NCBI GenBank assembly: GCA_020744225.1
Contig: JAGMWG010000011.1
Location: 1,116,001-1,180,000 of the forward strand
Length of the DNA: 64,000 nucleotides
DNA from: Paraphoma chrysanthemicola
Taxonomy: Eukaryota > Ascomycota > Dothideomycetes > Pleosporales > Phaeosphaeriaceae
Direction: 5' to 3'
Shown: positions 23,303 to 34,247 of the stretch, one piece after another
How positions within the stretch are numbered: the first letter of the stretch is position 1
How the letters are laid out: each line of letters begins with the position of its first letter
Program-made: the position numbers and the translations under genes
Notes under the pieces: generated by a model
What the model saw: the letters and a program-made list of their open reading frames with translations, nothing else
What the model was told of the DNA's origin: nothing
The model's database searches: none

Positions 23303-25336
23303 CTATTTCTTCCTAGGAATGAAAACAAGCTTCAAATCTGCGATCGCAATAGTAAAATGATCCTGGTCGTTATACAGGAAATTGCTTCCATCATCGCCAG
23401 GGGCAAAGCAGATGTCAAATTCGGTGACAAGCATGAACAAGGCAATGCGTAACTCCATCAAAGCTAGCTGCTTGCCGATACATGAGTAGGCACCTGCTAG
23501 GATCAATGCTAATACTGACACATCGTGGCATGTTGACTTACCCAGGGAGAAAGGTGCATAGGCTGACTTGTCTTTGACCAACCCCGGCCTAGATGTCCAT
23601 CGCTCAGGCAGAAACTCATTGGGTAGTTCGTACGCACCGTTTGCTACATCGCATAATGAGTACATCGCTGGCTGTCAATGTTTCATCAACTTACACCTTG
23701 AGACTGCATACGTTGGAGAAACGACAGTGATGTTGCCGGGAATGAATGTTGTTCCAACAGTAATGCCCTCTGGGGGCGTGTCTCTCATTACACCGGATGG
23801 AACTGGTGGGTGCATACGGAGAGTTTCGGAGATGACTGCGTTCAGATACTCGCAGCTCTGAAGGTCTTTCAGAGAGATTGAGGACATAGTTTTACCCAGG
23901 GCAGACAGTTCTTCGCGTAGTGCTTTGAAAGTCTCCGGGTTCGTCGCAAGCTCGTAGGCTGCGTATGTAAGGGTGGAAGAAGTGGTGTCACTGAGATTCA
24001 CTGAGTGTTAGAAAAGAGTGGTTTGGCAAGAAAGAAGAGTCAGTGTGGGGTATGACTTGCCTTCCGGCGACAATGATGAGACGTGCATCTCCCTGCAGCA
24101 ATAGTTTGTCCCCTTCCTTCTGAGGGCTCTTGTTATACGCTTCCACAAGCCATGACATGACATCGCGCTCCTGAATCTCCTTATCCATCTGCGAAACATT
24201 AACATTAGGCTCTTTGGACATTCTCGGGTCGCAACACCACGAACCTTGACCCTTTGCATGACTTGATCCCCAGTCCATGCTAGGAATTTCAAATAATCTT
24301 TTGTAAGGCCTGGAATATCTTTCAGAAGCATGAAGAACCAGGGAACATAGCTGAATAACCCAACGGGCTCCAAAGACTTCTTCATGAGCTCCAGAGCTGG
24401 GTGTGCTTTTCCGGTTTTGGTCATATCAAAGGATCGGCCGAACGCAATATCTGTCATAACGTCGAAGCCATACAGCTGAAACCATTTCGTGGCACTCGTG
24501 ACATTCCCTCCTTGGGCGCGAAGTTGGGAAAGCAGCGTGCTAGCATGCGCCATAATTCTGTCTTCATAAACTCGTAGGGCTGCATTTTTGTCAGCTTGGA
24601 TGCCAGCCTCACCATCGCTGTCTTACATCCGGCGGCAAATCCATGGTCCCATATTCTGCGACGTTTATCGTGAATGCTTTTGTCGCGTACCTGCTGCAGC
24701 GAAACAATTGGCCGACTCATGTCGTACCACGCGGATTCTTTGCGGTCAGTACAAACTAGCTCCTGGGCTCAATATTGGCCAATCTTACTAGTGCAACTAG
24801 AGCGAACACCCTGAATGGCTTGCACGCCTGCTGGTGAGAATACTGAGATCTCATTTGGTCCTGCGTAAAGATCAGTCCCTGCCAACACCTACCACAGCTG
24901 ATGGGCAGCTTTTACCTGTCCTTACAAAATCGCCGTACTCCTTTCGGAGGCTATCTAGCAATCGGTGATTCTGAATTTTTGGAAAGACCTGTTTTACATG
25001 CCAAAATTTGGTAATCTTGGCTCCAAAAGGGCCCGGAAAATGCCGTAGAGGGTGGAAAAATAATCGATATGTCACAATGCTCACGCAAAGCGCGCCCAAG
25101 AACGACCCCAGTGCCGCAAAAGAGCGGACGAGAGCAGCAGTAAATCCAATATCGGTGAAGAGAAGTTGGGTCGTTATGGCTAAGAGAGGGGCGGTGATGG
25201 TAGTTATCAGTAGGGAAGGCGCTTGGAGATGATGCTCTCCACGAATAAAGTATGCGACATGGGAGAGGACACCCGTTCCCGCACCGTAAAGACAAATCAG
25301 GGAAAGCGGCGTCGTAGTAATAATGCTCAAAGCCAT
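23303..25336 (-). CDS. Cytochrome P450 monooxygenase, membrane-anchored
   Basis: Haem-thiolate monooxygenase of unknown substrate. Exons (minus): 25336-24916, 24860-24789, 24737-24627, 24579-24245, 24188-24061, 23990-23695, 23643-23542, 23493-23303, giving 551 aa. All eight join in phase and no stop is left. The N-terminus has several hydrophobic spans before the Pro-rich hinge (FFHPLRHFPGPFGAK). Seen: helix C WDHGFA with RRRIW before it, the I-helix AGSDTTSS (assembled across an intron), the K-helix ETLR, the PERF-like FLPERW, and the haem loop FSLGAYSCIGKQLAL with Cys493 as thiolate ligand. The fifth intron is a GC-AG intron (AG|GCAAGT ... CTAAC ... CAG, 70 nt). A Zn2Cys6 regulator lies directly upstream on the same strand, suggesting joint regulation in a secondary-metabolite or detoxification role. 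The CYP family is not assigned. Confidence 0.93.
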
Positions 25337-25998
25337 TGTGAGATGATTGAAGTGAATTACTGCAACCAGTAGAAAGAAATGCTGGAGGTAACTGCTTATA
25401 GTTTGAGTTGAAAAGGAAGACAGTGAATTTGCAGAGTTGCTTTATATGTGAAAGATGAGCCCCGCACAAATTCACCCTACGTAGCTTCTATAACTCCCAG
25501 GCATGAAATCAAGCGGGGTCCCGAGGGTGTGAAGCTTGGATTTTACAGGCGGTCAGTAGTGCCGCCGAAAGAAGGTGCGGTTTTGCCGGGGTTCACGGAA
25601 TTGGTAGCCACAATTGAGCCTTGTGATTGGTCGATGATTCCGACACTCGACTTCCGAGGGAACTATTTCAGCCGGAGATTGACCACAAAGTCCTAGAAGC
25701 TAATAAGCTAAACGTCCGAGGCTATTATTGGTTGAGAGTAGGCCCCAAAAGCTGAGTGGGTCACCTCTATGTAAAGCGTACAGCGATTCTTATCCGGCAT
25801 GGCCAGGCCACTAGTGCCACAGCAACAGCAACAGAAATGTACTCACAAGAATTGGGTAACGAAACTTCTTACTTCTCGGTGAACATGATGATTTGTAGGG
25901 GCGGAGTTTTCCATATAATGACCAATTGCAGATAGCTCAGAAGATTGTGTTCTAGCTTCATCTACGTATACCCCATGCAGATGTCCTTCACCCTGGCG
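25337..25998. other. Intergenic between P450 start and the regulator's 3' end
   Basis: 662 bp holding the P450 promoter, including the TATAAA at 25441-25446. No CGG-N-CCG palindrome was identified with confidence and no coding region was seen. Confidence 0.45.
25441..25446 (-). promoter_or_regulatory. Possible TATA element of the P450 gene
   Basis: TATAAA on the minus strand (CACATATAAAGC), about 105 nt before the P450 start codon, a usual distance in filamentous fungi. Position and match only; no transcript evidence. Confidence 0.4.
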
Positions 25999-28567
25999 TC
26001 AACTCCACAGCGGGAACAAATGCGGCTCAATTTGATCAAACATAGCAGCGCTATTTGCGAAAGTCGTCTGGAGAAGCCCCGGATCGAGGTAGGACGAGAA
26101 AATGTCATTGGTCACTGTGCTGGGTTCCGATTCAGCATGTACCTGTAACACTATCGCGTCCTGTGACTGTGAATTATCGCATGAAAGACCTCCAACAATC
26201 TGGTCTCCGAAAGTGAGCATTGGGGTTGCTGTTGTTGCTGGATGTGGCGTGGTCTGTTCCGTAAGACTGAGCATAGCCTTTGGAATGGTTGGACCGCCTT
26301 GCGCACGGCAGCGCTGGTGACTTAGGACTCCTTCTATGAGCAATAGGACGTGCTTAGATAGTTGAGGTCTTGTGTTGAGAGCACTGCCGGCAGTGTTGTG
26401 GAGAGCTTGAACGCACGATGTCAAAGCCTCGAGTATACGGCCTGGCAATTGCAAGGTGCGGGTTGTCTCATGCAACATGGCGTGCTGGGCTACGGTGATC
26501 AGGTGATAGATACACTCGAGCATGGTTGAGGTGATGAGTATACTCAGGCAATTGTAAGGATTTGTGTTGAGGTATGTTGCAAGTGAAGTAAGTGTTGCAT
26601 ACGAGATGTCTTCACAACATCTCAAGCTATACTGACAGTCCGCCAGGCTATAGCGTGCGGAGAGTGGAGCGTCGCCTCTCTTACCACGAATGGAGGCATG
26701 ATGGACCGCGAGCCTAAGCATGTTAATTCTCTGTGGGCCTTTCATTAGCATGGGATTGATTGTGGGGAGCATATCTGACATACCATGAAGAGTAGCAAGC
26801 GGCTCTCGAGGTACATGAGTGGCTCGCCCAATTTCTGATTAAGAGCGAAAGTAGAAGAATCCCAAGATAACTCTGGGCAAAGGTTTCTCTGCACACGCAC
26901 GACGGAGGCATCGAATGCTGACACTTCCTCTCTTTCATGACTAGGCGGAGCTTGTACAGAGAAATACGAAGCCCAGGCACGTGTAAAGAGACGGCTTATG
27001 TCCATTATGCCTTGAATGAACTTCAGCTTGAAGCTCGTATCAGCTGAGATAGGCGCGAGATCGATAGATGGTCGCAAGTCTAAATGTCTTGTCACTGCAC
27101 CAATATGTCGATTGGCCCGATTGGCCTCGTCCCCCGAGTTGGTCCGAGCTTTAAGTTGCAGCTCCAATTCCGTGATGTCGCAAGTCAAATCGCTTACTCT
27201 TGTTTCATTGTCGCGAATGAGGTAAGGTCTGCCACTCTTGTATGCGACATGACGATCCATCCAATACAAGGTAATCCACAGGCATTTCCTCGATAACTTC
27301 TCTTGCTGCGGAAGATCGGACCATCTCACTTCATTGTTTAGCCCAATCGCAAGGGCTGCAGTAACTGCCATGGATACTGCCCGTGGTGCATCGTGAATAC
27401 TGTCCTGTACTGTACAGTCTTGCTCCAAGCAGTAGAAAGCTTCCACTAAATGAAATCTGACAATGTCGATATTGTCCGGGCAGTATCTCGGGTACAAATG
27501 ACGTAACTTTTGGGCCTCGTTATACCATAGATCGTAGGCTCCTTCGGCACTCTCTTTGCTGGCACTGTTGACATCCGCAAATACATACTCGGCATGTGCT
27601 AATATCATACAGGCCACTGCGGCAAGAGCAATCAAGTCGGGTCGATCGCCCGGCAATATCACATGTGCGGCGTCCTGCGCATGCATGTCCAAGAGGTTCG
27701 ATAAACGAGCAGTAAAGTCTTCGGCATCGACACAGTGAAAGCAAAAGTTCTCCTCAGTCAGAAATTTTCGAACAAGATGTGCAAGCCTAGGTGTTTTTGC
27801 GAGGCAGCACGTCACGGGAGGCACATCTGAAACCGTCCGCTTCGGACTGCTCTTGTTGCGTGACAGAACGTGGGTATCTGCTCTATCTCTTGGCAACTTG
27901 GTACTAACTGTCTCGAGTGCTTTCACCTGGGCTGGCAGGAGTGCAGTGCCGTAGCCAAAGCGATCGTCCGCTATTGCACTGCGGGCTATCCCTTGTGAGG
28001 CTATGGAGAGTTCGCGTGTATTTGATACTGCACTATGCCCTATATCAGCCAAGACAGACAAGGAGAGAGTTATTCTGGTACCTGCTCGTTCCGGGTAAGT
28101 GAATTGAATTGGTAGATTCGGTTGCGCGATTCAGCGAATCCAAGTCTGATCCGGAGTTGCGATTGTTCAATTTATGGTGTCGGTAATCACGTCCGGAATG
28201 GTTGATCCGTATTCTGCGGGGACTGCCATGATATCTGAAACATCTCAGCATGATCAGAATACAGGCTACGCAGCGAAGTAGCACGCTGTGACACACCTTT
28301 CGTAAGCCTCCCGTGGTTTTCGGCGTCGGAAGTCGTCATGATTGTACTGGCAGGTTGTCTCGGCAGCAGCGCAACCCTGGCAAGGTTCACTACCGCTACA
28401 CTTGACCTTGCGGCGTCGACATTCGTCGCTACAAACCGCAAAGAAGAGATTCCAGTTAGCTGACCACCTTGAGTATGTAATGACGAGGAGACATTATACC
28501 ATGCGCGACTCGCGTATGGAGCCCGTGTGCGTCGAGTGTATTCGCCTAGCTTAGAGACTTCAGGCAT
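25999..28567 (-). CDS. Zn2Cys6 transcription factor adjacent to P450
   Basis: Binuclear zinc-cluster regulator with a fungal-specific transcription factor domain. Exons (minus): 28567-28500, 28428-28297, 28234-28082, 28032-26784, 26730-25999 (777 aa). The first intron (71 nt) splits a cysteine codon; after splicing C23, C26, C33, C39, C42 and C49 fit C-x2-C-x6-C-x5-C-x2-C-x6-C (ACDECRRRKVKCSGSEPC, then QGCAAAETTC). The acceptor of intron 2 is uncertain: three AGs (near 28235) keep the frame. The middle region has the usual PF04082 blocks: AAVACMILAHAEYVFAD, DIVRFHLVEAFYCLEQD, SMAVTAALAIGLN, KCLWITLYWMDRHVAYKSGRPYLIRD. The gene lies head-to-tail upstream of the P450 gene, so it is a candidate pathway-specific activator; this is inference from position. 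Confidence 0.88.
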
Positions 28568-29725
28568 TATCTGTGCATCGATGTAGACGTGCAGATGGCG
28601 GTGTGACGGTCCACTCGTGGCTCACCATTACACCATGGCAACTGATCTGTTTCTAGAGACAGCTGCGCGTTCCGAGTCGTGGAGGTTGAGCCACGAGTAT
28701 CACGGGATGCGGGATCGATGGTACCTACAGTAGCGCCGAATCAAATTGCGGGGGCTCCCGAGGTAATTTTGGTGCGCCTCTCAGCAACACGTTAACCAGA
28801 ACATCTGATGTCACTTGCCTCAAACGAAAGAATGACCGCAACAGGTACAAGATAAGCAACTGGATCAAATATCCATTTACCAGCTAGCAGCACGATAATT
28901 AGTCAATTCAGTGTCAACACTTCATGTCCAAGGCAGAAGATATGAGGCCTCGGTAGTCTCATATGATTGTTGTACCGCCACTTCTATCGCAAATCGTCTG
29001 AATTGCCTCAAGACAAGTGTCCGTGGGACAGTGTTTGATGCACCACCCAGCCACAAGGTTTGATAACACAAAATCCCTGATTCAAAAATCACACAGCAAC
29101 ATCGCCCTTTTGGAAAATTGATCCGTGTTCTTAGACTCGGACAGCGATGGTACAGTAATATAAATAACAGCGGGTAGGTGCGTTGAGGGTGTGATGGTGA
29201 TGTCGAGGTGTGCCAGTAGCCCCAGGATTGATGTGATACAATGTGCGGAATAACGTGAGTGACAGCGGGTGCGATGTGAAGAAGAGCTTCGTGGAACTGT
29301 TGCACCGTACCTGAAGCTAGTAAGTAGTAAGGTTTGGTGGTGTTAAAGACCATTAATGTGCACTGCACTAGCAAGAACTGGCTGTACCTATGGATATTAT
29401 TGTCACAACCAGAATCACCAAGGAAAAGCAAATTTATGCTGTGAAGAAAGAGGACCATAAATTGTAAGAGACCAGCTATCTATTGTGAGACAGAGAACCA
29501 GCCACGCTCCACCCAAGCTCAGCATATGCGCCGGCCCTCGGCGAAAAGAGCAATTCGTGAAATGTACAAGCCCATTGGCACCGCGTTCAGCACTACCATC
29601 GTAACCGTGATATCCATGGGCCGAAGAAGCAGAAAAAGTGAACATCAGTCGTCGTCGAAACATGCATCGGAGCCGGGTCGTTGAGGAGTAGGATCTGTTA
29701 AAGCTCAAGAATCTCACGCGAGAAC
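28568..29725. other. Intergenic, 1.16 kb, no gene supported
   Basis: Between the regulator start and the 3' end of the repeat-peptide gene. A 178-codon minus-strand frame (28922-29458) has no family likeness and is within chance expectation for a 64-kb window. Confidence 0.45.
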
Positions 29726-30445
29726 TTATGCGCGAAACTCGAGGCCTCGCTTGCCGGCGGGAAGGCCCCAAGGCCTCCAGGGAGTGAAGGTCCAGCCACC
29801 GGCTTCGGCATCGGCGGATGGGTCGGCGGAGCGCTTGTGCATGGCGGCGAAGAACTCAGCCTCCGCTTCGGCATCACGCTTGCCAGCGGGCAGACCCCAA
29901 GGGCGCCATGGAGTGAATGTCCAGCCGCCAGCCTCGGCATCAGCGGACGGGTCGGCAGAACGTTTTCCAGCAGGAAGACCCCAAGGGCGCCACGGAGTAA
30001 AAGTCCAGCCGCCAGCTTCGGCATCAGCGGACGGATCGGCGGAGCGCTTATGCATGGCAGCGAAGTATGCAGCCGCCGCATCGGCATCACGCTTGCCAGC
30101 GGGAAGGCCCCACGGACGCCACGGAGTGAATGTCCAGCCCCCAGCCTCAGGATCAGCTTCAGGGTCAGCGGAGCGCTTGCCAGCGGGTAGACCCCACGGC
30201 CTCCATGGAGTGAATGTCCAGCCCCCAGCTTCAGCTGAACGCTTCTGGTAATACCACTCAGGTGGGTATTGGTACGCCTCAGGAGGGTGCTCGTACTCCT
30301 CTGGAGGAGCGATCTCTTCGGTGGTCTCAGCAGCGGTGACTTCGGGAGCAACCTCTGGTGCGGTGGCCTCGTCTGGAGAAGGGAGGGCAGCACCGCTGAC
30401 GGTGGCCGCGAGGATAGTTGCGGCGATGACTGCGTTGAACCTCAT
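29726..30445 (-). CDS. Secreted Kex2-processed repeat precursor, alpha-pheromone-like
   Basis: A 239-aa precursor starting at the ATG at 30445 (an in-frame ATG at 30514 precedes the signal peptide and is disfavoured). Order: signal peptide (MRFNAVIAATILAATVSGAA), an acidic pro-region (about 21-67, rich in Glu, Pro and Tyr), then five identical copies of GGWTFTPWRPWGLPAG at residues 74-89, 102-117, 145-160, 172-187 and 216-231. Each copy is followed by KR and preceded by a run of X-Ala/X-Pro dipeptides (SAEA, SADPEADPEA, SADPSADAEA). Two further KR-bounded spacers (DADAAAAYFAAMH, DAEAEAEFFAAMH) carry no core. KR signals Kex2 cleavage and the dipeptide runs signal Ste13-type trimming, the layout of ascomycete alpha-factor precursors. 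The Trp-start and Pro/Gly-rich end also recall alpha-pheromones. An alternative is another KEP class, such as a RiPP precursor. Confidence 0.88.
   Translation of the reverse strand: MRFNAVIAATILAATVSGAALPSPDEATAPEVAPEVTAAETTEEIAPPEEYEHPPEAYQYPPEWYYQKRSAEAGGWTFTPWRPWGLPAGKRSADPEADPEAGGWTFTPWRPWGLPAGKRDADAAAAYFAAMHKRSADPSADAEAGGWTFTPWRPWGLPAGKRSADPSADAEAGGWTFTPWRPWGLPAGKRDAEAEAEFFAAMHKRSADPSADAEAGGWTFTPWRPWGLPAGKRGLEFRA
29747..30238 (-). repeat. Coding tandem repeats of the peptide precursor (five cores, two spacers)
   Basis: Repeat units of roughly 66-130 bp encode the five identical 16-residue cores plus spacers. The DNA copies differ at synonymous positions while the encoded cores are identical, which points to selection on the peptide. 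The antisense strand is open as a by-product of the repeats. Confidence 0.9.
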
Positions 30446-31791
30446 GATGAGCGTTCTGAAAGTATTGTCAAATGAACGGTTAAAGTTGGAGTCGTGGATC
30501 GACTGGATTGCCAAATGATCGTCTGAGTGTCGATGATGGGTCGATGATGGAAAGAGTTGCGCGGAGAGGAGAGGTATTTATAGTTGATGGATCTTAAGTA
30601 GGTACAAAGAAGTTATCGAGGCTCCTGGGAGCTCATTGCCCCTGTTGGTGTTCAATAAGCTCAATAAAGAGCAGAGAACGTCAATAGACATACAGACGGC
30701 AAAGCTCAGTGCCCTCGCGTCCAATCGAGACCTACCCCGCAAAAGTGAAGGTGAAGCCTTCAAAGGGATATCCATGAATAGGCGTCGCTCGAGCGCAATA
30801 TTGGTAGCCTACTGGGGTATTAGAGGTCATCCAGGCACCCAAACAACAGCCAACCGATCATGGCGGGCGTTCCAGAATCTTTTCGACCTCCTTTCCAAGC
30901 AAACGAGATATTGTGCATACAAAGATAACGTGAGATCTTTGAGAAGGAACAAGGATTACTGCTTGTTCGGACGGGAAGGCAAGGTGAAGGTGTGTTGGTG
31001 AACTTGCCCGAAATGGGTCTGAATAGACAGAACAGAGAGGTGAGGCTTGGCGAACGCCACACATCAAAGCTCGTGGCCGCCACCTCGTCCATGGCTCCAA
31101 GACCATTGGAGGGTAGATCTACGTCTGTAAGGAGAGCTCGATGGCCCTGATGAAGGCGTATGGCGTTTGCTCAGGCCTGCACTTCGTGATGCGTGCATAA
31201 GCGGACGTGCGTGAAGCATGTGTATGGCTAGTGTCATTGACGCAGTTGACCACTTGAACTATCCAATTAAGACCTGAATAAAATCTCGCGTCGGACTGCA
31301 ATCCATGTCATCTTGCGAGAATTTCAGCTTCGCATGGCTACAGGCCGAACTGACAGGACGTTCGCGCCGTCTTACGGCCGCGGCACTATGTAAACTGCAA
31401 GTGACAAGGGACGAGGATGGATTTGGTGCTTGCATGGAAACAAGATAAGAGAAGTATGAAATGACGAGATATGAAAGTCTGCAATGGCTTCATGCTTTTG
31501 TGCATCCCAAGGTCATTACGAAGTGACACGTGAAGCAACGTTATGCTGCCATATAGGTCGTCGTGGCCAAAGAATGTAGTCTCCTCAATTGTCGCTTGAT
31601 CCGTTTCTTGATGCTTGATACATGTGCAGTTATGTGTGATATTGTGGCTGGATTGGTGGTTGTGAACTTGTGATAGGAATCGCGTGGTCGTTGTAGTGGT
31701 CACCTGCAGCTAAACCAGATTCGTGTTAGCGTTCGTTTGTCGGAACTGAAGCTCTCGCGAAGCATGTCGCGCCGCAATGCTGTGACGAAAG
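30446..31791. other. Divergent intergenic region, repeat peptide / MSM1
   Basis: 1.35 kb that must hold both promoters. Apart from the TATA-like site at 30575-30582 no feature is clear; the short open frames found here show no family likeness. Confidence 0.5.
30575..30582 (-). promoter_or_regulatory. Possible TATA element of the repeat-peptide gene
   Basis: TATAAATA on the minus strand, about 130 nt before the start codon at 30445, followed by a C/T-rich stretch. A good consensus match at a normal distance, consistent with a strongly expressed gene. Confidence 0.5.
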
Positions 31792-33749
31792 ATGCACGCC
31801 CGCATTGCCCACTCCTCCGCTCCCACGTTTCGAAAGGCATTGTCGAGTCTTGCGAGGAGGCGACCATGGATATGCAGCTCATGTCAAACCCATAGCCGAC
31901 GCAATCGCTACATTGCGACTCAGTCACCTTCCGAGAAACCGTACTACATCACGACACCCATTTTCTACGTCAATGCTGCCCCTCATGTCGGCCACCTGTA
32001 TACAATGGTCCTTACGGACATCATCAAGCGATGGCATGTCCTAAAGGGGAAGAAGGCCCTGCTGCTGACGGGCACGGATGAGCATGGCATGAAGGTGCAA
32101 CGGGCAGCAGCCAAAGCAGGCATTGAACCGAAGCTGTTTTGCGACAAAGGCGCCGAGATATTCAAAGTATGTAAGCGGGCTGTCAGCATCTCCGGTCATC
32201 TTGGTCGCTCACAGGTCACAGGATCTTGCGCAGAAAGCCGAGATCAGCAACGACCATTTCATACGAACTACGGATGGAGACCATAAGGACGCAGTCGAAT
32301 ATGCATGGGTAGGGTGAGACTGAACTGAGGTGTCAAATGAAGGTGCTGATAGGCAATAGTTCCTGTTACAAGAGAAGGGTCTCATATACGAAGAGAAGCA
32401 TGAGGGCTGGTACTCGGTCACGGACGAGGCATTCTACCCTCAATCCGCCGTCAAGCCATACCTGGACCCACCAACGGGACGTAAGATGATGGTACGGCCT
32501 GCGTCCACATGTTCACTAGAGCGAAGCTCACCGAGACCTAGGTATCAATTGAGACTGGTAGCGAAGTGGAATGGTCATCAGAGGTCAACTACCACTTTCG
32601 CTTGTCGGCATTCCGCGAAAAATTGCTGGAGTTTTACCAAGCCAACCCTACTTGGATTGTGCCGGAACATCGCATGAAGGAGGTTGTGCAGTCAGTCGAG
32701 TCGGGCCTTGAGGATCTTTCCATATCACGACCCTACGACCGATTGACGTGGGGCATTCGCGTACCAGGAGACGACACGCAAACCATATACGTTTGGTTGG
32801 ATGCTTTGGTGAATTACATCACCAAAGCTGGCTATCCTTGGGCGCCTGGTCGCGAGCATGCGGGCGGCTGGCCAGCAGATTGTCAGGTCATTGGAAAAGA
32901 CATTGTTCGTTTCCATTGTGTATATTGGCCAGCTTTCCTCATGGCGCTTGGTCTTCCCCTGCCGAAGCAGATACTTTCCCATGCCCACTGGACTTTGGGT
33001 GGCTCGAAGATGTCCAAGTCCACTGGCAGGGTTGTCGATCCCTTCCACGCTATCGATCGGTTTGGACCTGACGTGATGCGCTTCTACATGGGCCACGAAG
33101 GTGGCATCCAAGACGACTCCAGCTATGACAACATTCGGATCATCCAGCTTTACAACAAGTTCTTGAACAACCAACTAGGAAACCTCGCCGCACGTGTTCA
33201 GCGCAACAAGAAATGGAGTATCAAAGGCGCCGTGCAGCGTGTGGGTGGTCAGCCGGCAGAATATTGGGCTCAAGGTCCAGGCTCGAAATTTTGGCACAAT
33301 TCTCTTGCCACGATTGCTTCGAAAGTCGACAGCTCCTTCGTAGCTTACGATCCTCGCAAGGCAGTATTTCAGATCGCGGACTTCGTTCGTGGGGTATGTC
33401 GTACTTCGCCTCAGCTTTTCGCATGACTGACATATTCTAGGCAAATGACTTCTTTCAGATGTCGGAGCCTTGGGCAAAGATCACACCTTTTGGTCCCGGT
33501 GAGCCTGGCGAGGACGTTGACAAGATCATCTTTGAGACTGCAGAGGCGCTCCGCATGATTGGTATATTGCTTCAGCCATGGATGCCAAACAAGGCGAATC
33601 TACTGCTGGACCAGCTGGGGGTACAACGAGATCGGAGGACGTTTGCATGGTGCCAGCCTGGACTAGATCTGGAGTACGGAGTGCCAATGGTCGAAGTTGG
33701 TGCTGGGCACAAGGGTGTTCTATTCCCTCCTCTAGCAAGTGAGGGATAG
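31792..33749 (+). CDS. MSM1: Methionyl-tRNA synthetase, mitochondrial
   Basis: Class I aminoacyl-tRNA synthetase charging mitochondrial tRNA-Met. Exons 31792-32166, 32222-32308, 32360-32491, 32542-33393, 33441-33749 (584 aa); all introns are 47-55 nt and in phase 0. An Arg/Ser-rich, acid-poor N-terminus (RIAHSSAPTFRKALSSLARRRPW ending IATQ) is a mitochondrial presequence. ATP-site signature 1 is PHVGH at residues 64-68 (HIGH class) and signature 2 is KMSKS at 354-358. Between them are TGTDEHGMKVQRAA, ETGSEVEWSSEVNYHFRLS, YVWLDALVNYI and VIGKDIVRFHCVYWPAFLMA, all typical of bacterial/organellar MetRS. The C-terminus is short, without a tRNA-binding appendix. Divergent from the repeat-peptide gene. 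Confidence 0.95.
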
Positions 33750-34247
33750 ACTGGAATGCTCAATGTACGATTTCGCTATTGTACATCATGTATCATTTCT
33801 GTACTAGTATGCGTGCATGAAGCAAGCGATAACATGGAGAGCCCCAGAGCACGAGCACACTATTCCTGCTGCTGTGAACCGCTGCAGTTGTGACGACATT
33901 GAGCCGACACGAAAGTCTGTGGCCTCGGCCTAAATCGCGTTCCCGCAATACACACACCTGGAATGGAATTCTTGCTGAGGGACGCGGCGCACAATACCCA
34001 CGAGGCAATTACCATACGCCGCGGGCATGCTGGAGCTAAAGCGCTCTTCATTGGTCACAGGTCAGCGACGCTAACTAGTCTCGAAATAGTCCCCGCCCAA
34101 ACGAACTTTGAGGCACCCCAAATGTCTCCCCACACTGACCTCCCTCAACTTCTAAACGGATTGCGCGCTCACAACGCTTGCAGGTGACAGCAGTCACGTG
34201 ATCTCCCGAATGATCAATCACAGAGGATATCATATACATCCGCGATA
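33750..34247. other. Intergenic, MSM1 / NAA25-type gene
   Basis: About 500 bp with the MSM1 3' flank and the promoter of the next gene. No gene or RNA seen. Confidence 0.5.

Noticed and set aside
28922..29458. 178-codon minus-strand frame
   Set aside because: Length is within chance for the window, no family likeness, no splice-supported neighbours.
29751..30251. Long plus-strand open frame (166 codons) opposite the repeat-peptide gene
   Set aside because: It mirrors the codon regularity of the five sense repeats; no start context and no family. The sense frame has a signal peptide and KR sites.
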